NCBI GenBank assembly: GCA_900545665.1
Contig: UQZU01000049.1
Location: 1 to 10,102 of the forward strand
Direction: 5' to 3'
Origin: an uncultured Collinsella sp.
GTDB lineage: Bacteria > Actinomycetota > Coriobacteriia > Coriobacteriales > Coriobacteriaceae
DNA length: 10,102 bases
The position numbers and the translations under genes are program-made. Numbering within the stretch: position 1 is the first letter of the stretch; the number at the start of each line of letters is the position of its first letter. Shown piece after piece: positions 1 through 5,461 of this stretch. Under the pieces are notes generated by a model, which saw only the letters and a program-made list of their open reading frames with translations, had not been told where the DNA came from and made no database searches.

Positions 1-48
1 CGAGATGCAGCGTAGTCTCGTGGGCTCGGAGATGTGTATAAGAGACAG
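1..48 (+). other. Illumina Nextera i7-side adapter (artefact)
   Basis: Not genomic. Bases 30-48 are the 19-base Tn5 mosaic end AGATGTGTATAAGAGACAG. They are preceded by GTCTCGTGGGCTCGG (15-29), the constant Nextera read-2 sequence. Bases 1-6 (CGAGAT) are the end of the P7 primer, leaving GCAGCGTA (7-14) as the i7 index; from memory its reverse complement TACGCTGC is a standard Nextera XT index. Genomic sequence begins at 49 and comF is cut there. This is untrimmed library sequence, not a natural transposon end. Confidence 0.98.
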
Positions 49-500
49 CCTCCATAGCGATCGGGCGCTACGACCTGGGCATGCAGGGCGGTGTCGTAGA
101 CCAGCTCCGCCAGATACGGAGCCAGACGTCGCTCGCCCGCGTCCTTGTACGCTTTAATGATGCGCGGCAGTGGATGCGCATAGACAGCGCACGCCAGGCA
201 GCGGTCGAGTGCCTCCGCCATTGCCGAGGACGTGCCCTCGACCGAACACTCAGTGCACAGCAAATCCCCAAACGGGGCGCCGCATCGGGTGCAGCTATGA
301 CGTGGGTCGATGAGCGTGAGCGCGGTCAGGCAGTCTTGGCAAATAAGCGCACCGGCGCGCTCGCAGCCGGCACATCGTGTTGGCGACAATGCCTCGAGCG
401 CCTCGCGTGCCACCCACTCGGCAAACGGTAGCAATTCGTCCGCAAACGGTAGGGCGCCGGCGCCCTGCAGACGGCTCAATATGTTCAGATGGCTCTTCAA
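49..500 (-). CDS. comF: ComF-family phosphoribosyltransferase-like protein, C-terminal part missing
   Basis: The frame runs from a TTG at 500-498 to the adapter junction at 49: about 150 codons without a stop, against about 220-240 aa for typical ComF. Seen: four CxxC pairs (C43/C46, C54/C57, C70/C73, C82/C85), i.e. the N-terminal double zinc ribbon. These are followed by a segment around residues 112-135 (HPLPRIIKAYKDAGERRLAP) matching the start of the ComF phosphoribosyltransferase-like fold. The PRPP-loop region lies beyond the contig. ComF is a cytoplasmic protein of natural transformation and helps handle incoming single-stranded DNA; homologues also occur in non-competent bacteria. TTG was chosen because AGGGAGGG sits 7 nt upstream and no ATG or GTG lies in frame nearby. 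It is downstream of the ricT-like gene but separated by 102 bases with a hairpin and a possible promoter, so it may be expressed separately. Confidence 0.88.
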
Positions 501-503
501 GAC

Positions 504-539
504 ACAACCCTCCCTACGTTCGGTCGCAGGGAGGGTTGT
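504..539 (-). promoter_or_regulatory. Perfect 12-bp hairpin in the comF leader, enclosing its ribosome binding site
   Basis: Bases 504-515 (ACAACCCTCCCT) and 528-539 (AGGGAGGGTTGT) are exact reverse complements around a 12-base loop; two further pairs can form inside the loop (517-518 with 525-526). On the minus strand the comF-proximal arm contains the Shine-Dalgarno sequence AGGGAGGG (515-508), 7 nt before the TTG at 500, so folding would hide the ribosome binding site. Neither side has a T-run (minus side GTCTTGAAG, plus side TGATTCGG), which argues against an ordinary terminator. Translational control of comF, or 5'-end stabilisation of its mRNA, is inference. Confidence 0.75.
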
Positions 540-551
540 TGATTCGGCGCT

Positions 552-557
552 ATGATA
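552..557 (-). promoter_or_regulatory. Possible -10 element for comF
   Basis: Minus strand reads GGGGTATCATAGC. TATCAT matches the -10 consensus at five of six positions and would start the transcript near 545, a few bases before the hairpin. The best upstream TTG (TTGCCC) is only 14 nt away, so the -35 is poor. Support comes from the same GGGGTATCAT string in the tmk promoter, where a good -35 is present. Confidence 0.4.
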
Positions 558-602
558 CCCCGATGCGCTCGGGGCAAGGCGGGCTAAATCCGCTCGCGGG
601 CG

Positions 603-2303
603 TTATTCGCCGGCGGGCGGTTGTGGTGCGGACGAAGACGGGGTCGGGCCCTCGCCACCATCCTGGCGCGGCTTGCGGGAACGGCGACGGCGACGGCGCT
701 TTTGACCCTGGTCGGCCGAGCCCTCGCCACCGCGATCCTCGCGCGGCTCGCGCTCGTCGCGAGCGGCGCCACGCGAAGCCTTGGCAGCCGCTCCCCCGCC
801 ATCTCCGGGACGACGGCGCGTGACCTTGACCTCGCCATCCGAGACCTGATCGGCCACAGAGGGCACTGAAGGCTTCTGCTGCGTGCCCGAGGAATGGCGA
901 CGGCGCGGACGCGGCGCGCGCTCCTCCTCGCCACGTGACTTGCCGCCCTTGTCGGCAGGCGCATCGGAAGCCGAGGGGCCCTTGGAAGCGGCACCAGCCT
1001 CGCGAGCAGCTGCGGCGCGAAAGGCGTCCTCGCGCTCCTCGCTCGACAGATGACGGCGGCGACGACGTGTGGGGTTCATGCCACCGCCGCGATTCTGCTG
1101 CTGGGGCTGCTGAACCTCGCGCTCGCGAGAGGCGTTCTTGCCCGCGGCTGCAGCCTCGGTAGCATCGCCCGAGCCCGCACGCTTGCGGCGGCGACGGCCA
1201 CCGGCGGCCTCCTCGGCCTCGGGCGCCTCGGCCTTGCCGCGGCCCTTTCCGCGGCCACGGCCCTCGCCCTGACCCTGAGCAGCGCGGGCATCGGAATCGG
1301 CATCGCGACGACGGCGCTTGGGCATCGACGTGCCGGCAAGACGGTCGGCGCTCGACAGGCCATCGCCCACGTCGACGCCGTTCTCGCGGTCGAGCTCCAT
1401 GAGCGCCAGACGCATCTCGGGCGACTCGATGCGCTCGAGCACGTCGCGCGTCACGCAGTCGGGGCGGCAGTTGCAGCCCTGCTCGGCGGCCTTCTTTTTG
1501 CAGCCCTCCGAGCACGTCATATCGGCCAGGTTGACCTTAAAGACTTTGCCGTTCTCCAGGCGCAGCACCAGCTGCTCACGCGGCGTGTCATACTCCTGGA
1601 TACGCGCCTTGCCAAGCGGCGTATCGATGAGCGTCTTCTTTTTGGGCGCACGGCTCTTAAAGTCCTTGTAGGCCTCGAACTCGTAGCGCAGGCAGCACAT
1701 CAGGCGGCCGCAAACGCCGCTGATCTTGGACGAGTTGAGCGGCAGGTCCTGCTCTTTTGCCATGCGAATCGAGACGGGCTCAAACTGTCCGCCAAAGCGC
1801 GTGCAGCAGAGCTCCTGTCCGCACTGGGCGTAGCCACCCACCAGGCGGGTCTCGTCACGCACGCCGATCTGGCGCATATCGACGCGAATGTGCAGCGTCG
1901 AGGACAGGTCCTTGACGAGCTGACGAAAATCGACGCGCTCCTCGGCCGCAAAGTAGAACACGGCCTTCTCGCCGCCAAACAGGTACTCGACGCCGACCGG
2001 CTTCATCTCGAGGTCGAGCTCCTTGACCAGACGGCGGAAGTCGACCATGGCTTCGTCGCCCTGGATGGCTAGGTCGTCCGCAAGCTGCAGGTCGATGTCG
2101 CTCGCCACGCGCAGCACGGGCTTGAGCGGCTGACCGATCTCGTCTTGCGGCACCTCGAAGGGATCGGCCGTGACCAGGCCGATCTCGGTTCCGCGCTCGG
2201 TGGAACAAATGGCGTAATCGGCCTCGAGGATATCCAGATCCTGCGGGTCGAACCACAGGTCGCGCGAGGCGTAGGTAAACTTAACGGGTACAACTAACGG
2301 CAT
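603..2303 (-). CDS. ricT: RicT/YaaT-like PSP1-domain protein with long Arg-rich C-terminal tail
   Basis: 566 aa. Residues 1-290 are a PSP1-family protein of RicT type: CGQELCC (161-167), VSIRMAKEQDLPLN (177-190), KISGVCGRLMCCLRYE (193-208), and more cysteines at 264, 268, 277, 279 and 283. In Bacillus subtilis, RicT works with RicA and RicF in an iron-sulphur complex that supports RNase Y-dependent mRNA maturation, and it was first noted through sporulation. That role is established there and only inferred here. Residues from about 327 to 566 form a low-complexity, probably disordered tail with six arginine clusters (329-333, 370-375, 413-418, 466-470, 496-498, 535-541). Typical RicT proteins are about 270-300 aa, so the tail nearly doubles the length. 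The ATG is supported by AGGAAGG 7 nt upstream. The start overlaps the end of holB by 10 nt (2294-2303), indicating translational coupling. No cofactor partner gene is in the window. Confidence 0.9.
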   Translation of the reverse strand: MPLVVPVKFTYASRDLWFDPQDLDILEADYAICSTERGTEIGLVTADPFEVPQDEIGQPLKPVLRVASDIDLQLADDLAIQGDEAMVDFRRLVKELDLEMKPVGVEYLFGGEKAVFYFAAEERVDFRQLVKDLSSTLHIRVDMRQIGVRDETRLVGGYAQCGQELCCTRFGGQFEPVSIRMAKEQDLPLNSSKISGVCGRLMCCLRYEFEAYKDFKSRAPKKKTLIDTPLGKARIQEYDTPREQLVLRLENGKVFKVNLADMTCSEGCKKKAAEQGCNCRPDCVTRDVLERIESPEMRLALMELDRENGVDVGDGLSSADRLAGTSMPKRRRRDADSDARAAQGQGEGRGRGKGRGKAEAPEAEEAAGGRRRRKRAGSGDATEAAAAGKNASREREVQQPQQQNRGGGMNPTRRRRRHLSSEEREDAFRAAAAREAGAASKGPSASDAPADKGGKSRGEEERAPRPRRRHSSGTQQKPSVPSVADQVSDGEVKVTRRRPGDGGGAAAKASRGAARDEREPREDRGGEGSADQGQKRRRRRRSRKPRQDGGEGPTPSSSAPQPPAGE

Positions 2304-3421
2304 TTCAGTGCCTTCCTGATATCGAACAGCATGACCTCGATGGCCAGCTGGGGAGTAACGTTTCTGGCGATGTTGCGCTCGGCGGTCGCGACTGCCTCGA
2401 GCGCCCGTGTGGCACCCGCAACATTCGTCGCGGCGGCAAGCCGCCCGATCGTGTCGCGCACGTCCTCGTTCACCACGTCGGCTGCCTCGTCCTGAAGCGT
2501 CAGCAGCACGTCGCGCATGAGCGTCCGCGCGCTCGCCAGCGCTTCCATGATACCCGAACGCTCGCGCGCGTTGAGTTCGCGCTTGTTGCGGTCCTCAAGC
2601 TGCTTCAATGCTCCACGCGACAGGTAGTCGGCGTTTTGCTCGAGCACCTTTTCCTGCGTGGACTTGACCTCGGCGAGCGGCGCCTTAACGGCGACGATGA
2701 GCGACTTGGCGCGGCGGAGCACGTCGGCCTCGTCGGCGGCGATGAGCGAATCGATGGCGCGAACCATCTGACGGCGGGCGTCCTGGCGCTCGGCGCTCTT
2801 GAGGAACTCGATGCCACGCGCGGGGCTTCCCGCTACTGCGACGGCCATGCGGCAACGCGCAGGGTCCTGACCGGTGGCGCGGCTCACGGCCTGCGCGGCG
2901 ACGGCGGGCGACACCAGCCGAAACGGCACGCACTGGCAGCGGCTCACGATGGTGGGCAGCATCACGTCTGCCGAGGTGCCCAACAAGATGAACATAACGC
3001 CCTCGGGCGGCTCCTCGAGTGTTTTGAGCAGTGCGTTGGCGGTGTTGGCGCGCAGCTGCTCGGCACGGTCGATGATGTAGACCTTGGCCTTGGCACGGAT
3101 GGGCGCCAGAAGCACATCGTCGAGCAGCTCGCGGGTCTGGGCAATGAGGTAGCCCGTGGCGCTCTCGGGCGTGTAATAGTGCACGTCGGGATGCGTGTGC
3201 CGCGCAACGCGCACGCAGCTGTCGCATGCGCCGCAGCCGTCCTGCTCGCACAGGAAGGCCTGGGCGAGCGCCCATGCGGCATCGAGCTTGCCGGCGCCGG
3301 GAGCGCCCAAAAACAGGTAGGCGTGCGATGCGCGGCCGCTGGCGACGGCGTTGGTCAAAAAGTCGCTCACGCGCTCTTGGGTGTCGAGCTTGGCCAGCAG
3401 GCTTGCCTGAGCGGGGGCCAT
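2294..3421 (-). CDS. holB: DNA polymerase III subunit delta prime (clamp-loader)
   Basis: 375 aa, within the range of bacterial delta prime subunits (about 330-380). Seen in order: Walker A GAPGAGK (39-45), a four-cysteine zinc module (C58, C63, C66, C69), a Walker-B-like strand VYIIDRAEQL (114-123), LLKTLEEPP (131-139), and the SRC motif (160-162) diagnostic of clamp-loader AAA+ subunits. The C-terminal part is helical, as expected for the collar domain. The protein is part of the cytoplasmic complex that loads the beta sliding clamp during replication. Start: an in-frame ATG exists at 3442, but AGGAGG (3436-3431) lies between the two and is spaced 9 nt from the ATG at 3421. The latter begins one base after the tmk stop. 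The 3' end overlaps the ricT-like start. Whether delta prime or gamma/tau-like: the size, the tmk context and the lack of a tau-type extension favour holB. Confidence 0.92.
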   Translation of the reverse strand: MAPAQASLLAKLDTQERVSDFLTNAVASGRASHAYLFLGAPGAGKLDAAWALAQAFLCEQDGCGACDSCVRVARHTHPDVHYYTPESATGYLIAQTRELLDDVLLAPIRAKAKVYIIDRAEQLRANTANALLKTLEEPPEGVMFILLGTSADVMLPTIVSRCQCVPFRLVSPAVAAQAVSRATGQDPARCRMAVAVAGSPARGIEFLKSAERQDARRQMVRAIDSLIAADEADVLRRAKSLIVAVKAPLAEVKSTQEKVLEQNADYLSRGALKQLEDRNKRELNARERSGIMEALASARTLMRDVLLTLQDEAADVVNEDVRDTIGRLAAATNVAGATRALEAVATAERNIARNVTPQLAIEVMLFDIRKALKCR

Positions 3422-3422
3422 G

Positions 3423-4106
3423 TTACTCGGCCTCCTGGGCAAGCGCGGCGGTGACGGCGTCCTGGGAAATGTCGAGGCCGTAGACGCGAACCTGCTCGAC
3501 CGTCCGCGCGAAGACGTCCTCGATGGACGCGGTCGCGTCGATGAGCTTTACGCGGTTTGGTTCCTCGGCGGCGATGGCGCAAAATCCCTGGTAGACACGC
3601 TCTTGGAAGGCCATGCCCTTAGCCTCCATGCGATCTGCCGCACCGCGGTCGGCCATGCGCAGCGCCGCCTGCTCGGGCGTGATGTGATAGACGAGTGTGA
3701 GCGCCGGGTGCGTACCCGCGACGGCCAGGTTGTTGGCGTCGCGCACTATCTGGCGATCGAGGCCATCGGCAAACGCCTGGTAGCAGGTCGTGGAATCGTA
3801 GAAGCGGTCGCACAGGACAACCTTGCCGGCAGCAAGGGCGGGCGCGATGACCTCGTGCACCAGCTGGGCACGGGCGGCCTCATACAGCAGCAGCTCGCAA
3901 GTGTCGCCCATCGCCGTATTGGCGGGGTCGAGCAGCAGAGCACGGATCTTTTCGCTGATGGCGGTACCGCCCGGCTCGCGCAGGCTCACAACCTGGTAGC
4001 CAGCGAGTTCGAGCGCGCGGGCAAGCAGGCGCGCCTGCGTGGACTTGCCGGCGCCATCGACGCCCTCGAGCGTGATAAAGCTATGTTGAGCGGGCTCAAA
4101 AGCCAT
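3423..4106 (-). CDS. tmk: Thymidylate kinase (dTMP kinase)
   Basis: 227 aa, usual length for the family (about 205-230). It phosphorylates dTMP to dTDP with ATP, an essential cytoplasmic step in dTTP synthesis. Seen: P-loop GVDGAGKST (15-23), the substrate-binding REPGGT (43-48), the DR[FY] motif in DRFYDSTTCYQ (100-110), and the lid region with basic residues RMADRGAADRM (150-160). The ATG at 4106 is preceded by GGAAGGGG with an 8-nt spacing. It is first in the tmk-holB-ricT transcription unit and ends one base before the holB ATG. A promoter candidate is at 4159-4187, giving a leader of about 45 nt. No odd residues noted. Confidence 0.95.
   Translation of the reverse strand: MAFEPAQHSFITLEGVDGAGKSTQARLLARALELAGYQVVSLREPGGTAISEKIRALLLDPANTAMGDTCELLLYEAARAQLVHEVIAPALAAGKVVLCDRFYDSTTCYQAFADGLDRQIVRDANNLAVAGTHPALTLVYHITPEQAALRMADRGAADRMEAKGMAFQERVYQGFCAIAAEEPNRVKLIDATASIEDVFARTVEQVRVYGLDISQDAVTAALAQEAE
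3431..3436 (-). promoter_or_regulatory. Ribosome binding site fixing the holB start
   Basis: AGGAGG on the minus strand, inside the last codons of tmk, 9 nt before the ATG at 3421. It lies downstream of the alternative ATG at 3442, so it can only serve the shorter start. Confidence 0.8.
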
Positions 4107-4158
4107 GGGCGCAGCCCCTTCCTACAAGGCGCGTAAATGCAGATATATCAACCAAGCC

Positions 4159-4187
4159 ATGATACCCCAGTGCTCGGCGCGTCCCAA
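4159..4187 (-). promoter_or_regulatory. Promoter candidate for the tmk-holB-ricT operon
   Basis: On the minus strand TTGGGA (4187-4182) is followed after exactly 17 nt by TATCAT (4164-4159). Each is close to the sigma-70/sigma-A consensus, and the spacing is ideal. The -10 is preceded by GGGG, as at comF. Transcription would start near 4152, about 45 nt before the tmk ATG. Confidence 0.65.
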
Positions 4188-4215
4188 ATCCAACCTAGCC
4201 ATCGAGGCATCCCCG

Positions 4216-4284
4216 AAGTTGCGGTGAAATAGGGACTGATTGAAGCTCTGAGACCGCCAAACAGTCCCTATTTCACCGCAACTT
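4216..4284. repeat. Perfect 23-bp inverted repeat (REP- or MITE-like palindrome)
   Basis: Bases 4216-4238 (beginning AAGTTGCGGTGAAATAGG) and 4262-4284 are exact reverse complements, separated by a 23-base spacer. TCCCC (4210-4214) and GGGGA (4290-4294) could add an outer stem after a small bulge. It lies in the divergent region between tmk and the zinc-ribbon gene, upstream of both putative promoters, and has no T-run, so it is not an expected terminator. It could be a dispersed palindromic repeat, a small non-autonomous transposon, a DNA-binding site or a small RNA gene. No target-site duplication is obvious in the flanks. Confidence 0.85.
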
Positions 4285-4309
4285 ATGATGGGGAATTTTG
4301 GACGCTGGG

Positions 4310-4315
4310 TATAAT
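4310..4315 (+). promoter_or_regulatory. -10 element for the zinc-ribbon membrane protein gene
   Basis: A perfect TATAAT, preceded by CTGGG, 37 nt before the ATG at 4353. No good -35 is found at 16-18 nt (the sequence there is GATGGG or its neighbours), and TTGGAC at 4299-4304 is too close. The promoter may need an activator or use a weak -35. Confidence 0.5.
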
Positions 4316-4341
4316 CGTCGTATTGCATTGAAATGTGGCGA

Positions 4342-4347
4342 AAGGAG
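4342..4347 (+). promoter_or_regulatory. Ribosome binding site fixing the start at 4353
   Basis: AAGGAG, 5 nt before the ATG at 4353. It lies downstream of the alternative in-frame GTG at 4335, so the longer reading is unlikely. Confidence 0.75.
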
Positions 4348-4352
4348 TGGCA

Positions 4353-5339
4353 ATGTCTCGGTATTGCGCCTCGTGCGGCAAGCTTCTTGCAGATAATGCC
4401 AAGTTCTGCACCTCGTGCGGTGCACCCGTTGAGCAAACAACCGCAAGCGATAGCCAGCCCGCTTTTGAGCAGACCGGTTCCCTCGATACGCCGCAAGCCA
4501 AGGCGGACGACCCCCTCGCCTATCGCCCCGACCCCGCCGCAGGCCCCGCAGCCGTCGAGACCACGCAGCGCATACCCGTCGCGAGCGGCTCGCCCCAACA
4601 GCAGCCGGCTCCCGCATACGCGCCCGCTTCGTCACAGACCCCCGCTCCCAAAAAGAGCGGCACCGGGCCGCTTATCGCCGTTATCGTTGTGCTGGTGGCG
4701 ATCATCATCGCCCTGGTCGTTTTCTTTGTGATCAAGCCTTTCGACAACGCCGCCACGCAGACGACTGCCGAGGTAGCTAAGCTGCACCATGACGTCGACG
4801 ACGATGACCTAAAGCCTCTCGGCGATCCCAACAGCCTGTACGACGATGATGACGATGACGACGACGAGGATGGCGGCGAAGCAACGCTCTCCGAGCAGAA
4901 TCTCTACCGCCGACTGAGCGAATACTACGACTTGCTCGAAGACCTCGACAACTACGTCCGTGGCTGCGCGCAGAACTTCAACGGCAGCTATCTGGAAGAG
5001 GATCGAACCACCCGTCAAAATCTCGCCGACGTCGCCGAGCGCACGGAGGACACCATCGAGCAGTATTACGACATCGTCGAGGACCTAGACGTCCCGACGA
5101 GCTCCAAGAACTACAGCTCCTGGAAAGACATCGTTGCCCTGTACGACGACCTGGATCACCGCATTGACGCAATCTGTGATGCCTGGGAGATCAGCCTGAA
5201 ATACGCCAAGCCTGCGGACCACAAGAATGAGATCGTGACGCCACTGTCGCGCGACAACGTGGCGGGCACCAATGACAATAAGTACCGTCTAGACTTTGAG
5301 GAGCGCTATCCCGGCGCCAAACCCGTCGAAGTGAACTAG
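4353..5339 (+). CDS. Zinc-ribbon, single-pass membrane protein with poly-Asp stretch; function unknown
   Basis: 328 aa. In order: a short N-terminal zinc ribbon (C5, C8, C19, C22, in the form YCASCGK...FCTSCGAP); a Pro/Gln/Ala-rich linker (about 23-103); one hydrophobic helix (106-128, flanked by lysines); a very acidic stretch with D164-D171 and E172-D173; then a 150-residue Tyr/Asp/Glu-rich, probably helical region ending at N328. The topology suggests a cytoplasmic zinc ribbon and an exterior C-terminal domain of about 200 residues. C205 and C275 could form a disulphide. Similar zinc-ribbon-plus-TM architectures are common in Gram-positive bacteria, mostly without known function, and I recognise no enzyme motif. 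It stands alone: divergent from tmk, convergent with the topoisomerase gene, with its own -10 and terminator. A role in envelope sensing or scaffolding is possible but unsupported. Confidence 0.85.
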   Translation: MSRYCASCGKLLADNAKFCTSCGAPVEQTTASDSQPAFEQTGSLDTPQAKADDPLAYRPDPAAGPAAVETTQRIPVASGSPQQQPAPAYAPASSQTPAPKKSGTGPLIAVIVVLVAIIIALVVFFVIKPFDNAATQTTAEVAKLHHDVDDDDLKPLGDPNSLYDDDDDDDDEDGGEATLSEQNLYRRLSEYYDLLEDLDNYVRGCAQNFNGSYLEEDRTTRQNLADVAERTEDTIEQYYDIVEDLDVPTSSKNYSSWKDIVALYDDLDHRIDAICDAWEISLKYAKPADHKNEIVTPLSRDNVAGTNDNKYRLDFEERYPGAKPVEVN

Positions 5340-5381
5340 TCGCATGCGACGTTCTCAAACGACTACTCATTAAAGAACGTC
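5339..5381. repeat. 12-bp palindrome and 8-bp inverted repeat after the zinc-ribbon gene
   Basis: GTCGCATGCGAC (5339-5350) is a perfect palindrome beginning at the last base of the stop codon. GACGTTCT (5348-5355) and AGAACGTC (5374-5381) are exact reverse complements around an 18-base loop and overlap it. The first could be a protein-binding dyad. The second could be a weak mRNA 3' hairpin upstream of the main terminator. Short symmetric words can occur by chance. Confidence 0.4.
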
Positions 5382-5397
5382 CCCAATGACTGCCTAG

Positions 5398-5433
5398 AAA
5401 ACGAGCGAGGATCGCGGGGTCCTCGCTCGTTTT
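5398..5433. terminator. Bidirectional intrinsic terminator between convergent genes
   Basis: The stem is ACGAGCGAGG (5401-5410) and CCTCGCTCGT (5421-5430), perfect over 10 bp and extended by three A:T pairs, with a 10-base loop. The plus side continues TTTTGTTTTC. The minus side continues TTTTC, a shorter but usable T-run. It lies 58 bases after the zinc-ribbon stop and 28 bases after the topoisomerase stop at 5462, so one element can end both transcripts. Confidence 0.9.
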
Positions 5434-5461
5434 TGTTTTCGGCAATGTTTCGACTGCGCCG

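Noticed and set aside
30..48. Transposon (Tn5-like) mosaic end as a natural mobile element
   Set aside because: It is joined to Illumina index and primer sequence and recurs at the other contig end; it is library adapter.
550..1515. 321-codon minus-strand frame overlapping the ricT tail
   Set aside because: It is an alternative frame of the same Arg-rich coding region. The ricT frame carries continuous RicT motifs upstream of it, and there is no sign of a frameshift.
1050..2072. 340-codon plus-strand open frame antisense to ricT
   Set aside because: Shadow of the ricT-like gene; low-complexity Ala/Leu translation and no conserved motif.
3419..3442. Longer holB start at the ATG at 3442
   Set aside because: It would place AGGAGG inside the gene and extend deeper into tmk; the ATG at 3421 has ideal spacing and follows the tmk stop by one base.
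4216..4284. The 23-bp inverted repeat as an intrinsic terminator
   Set aside because: No T-run on either side, and no transcript is expected to enter this divergent region from either direction.
4299..4304. TTGGAC as the -35 of the zinc-ribbon gene promoter
   Set aside because: Only 5 nt separate it from TATAAT at 4310, too short for a sigma-70-type promoter.
4335..4352. GTG start at 4335 for the zinc-ribbon gene
   Set aside because: The AAGGAG at 4342-4347 lies downstream of it and serves the ATG at 4353; the zinc ribbon begins right after that ATG.
4122..4598. 158-codon minus-strand frame across the tmk/zinc-ribbon intergenic region
   Set aside because: It runs antisense to the zinc-ribbon gene, through the palindrome and over the tmk promoter; no motif and no convincing ribosome binding site.
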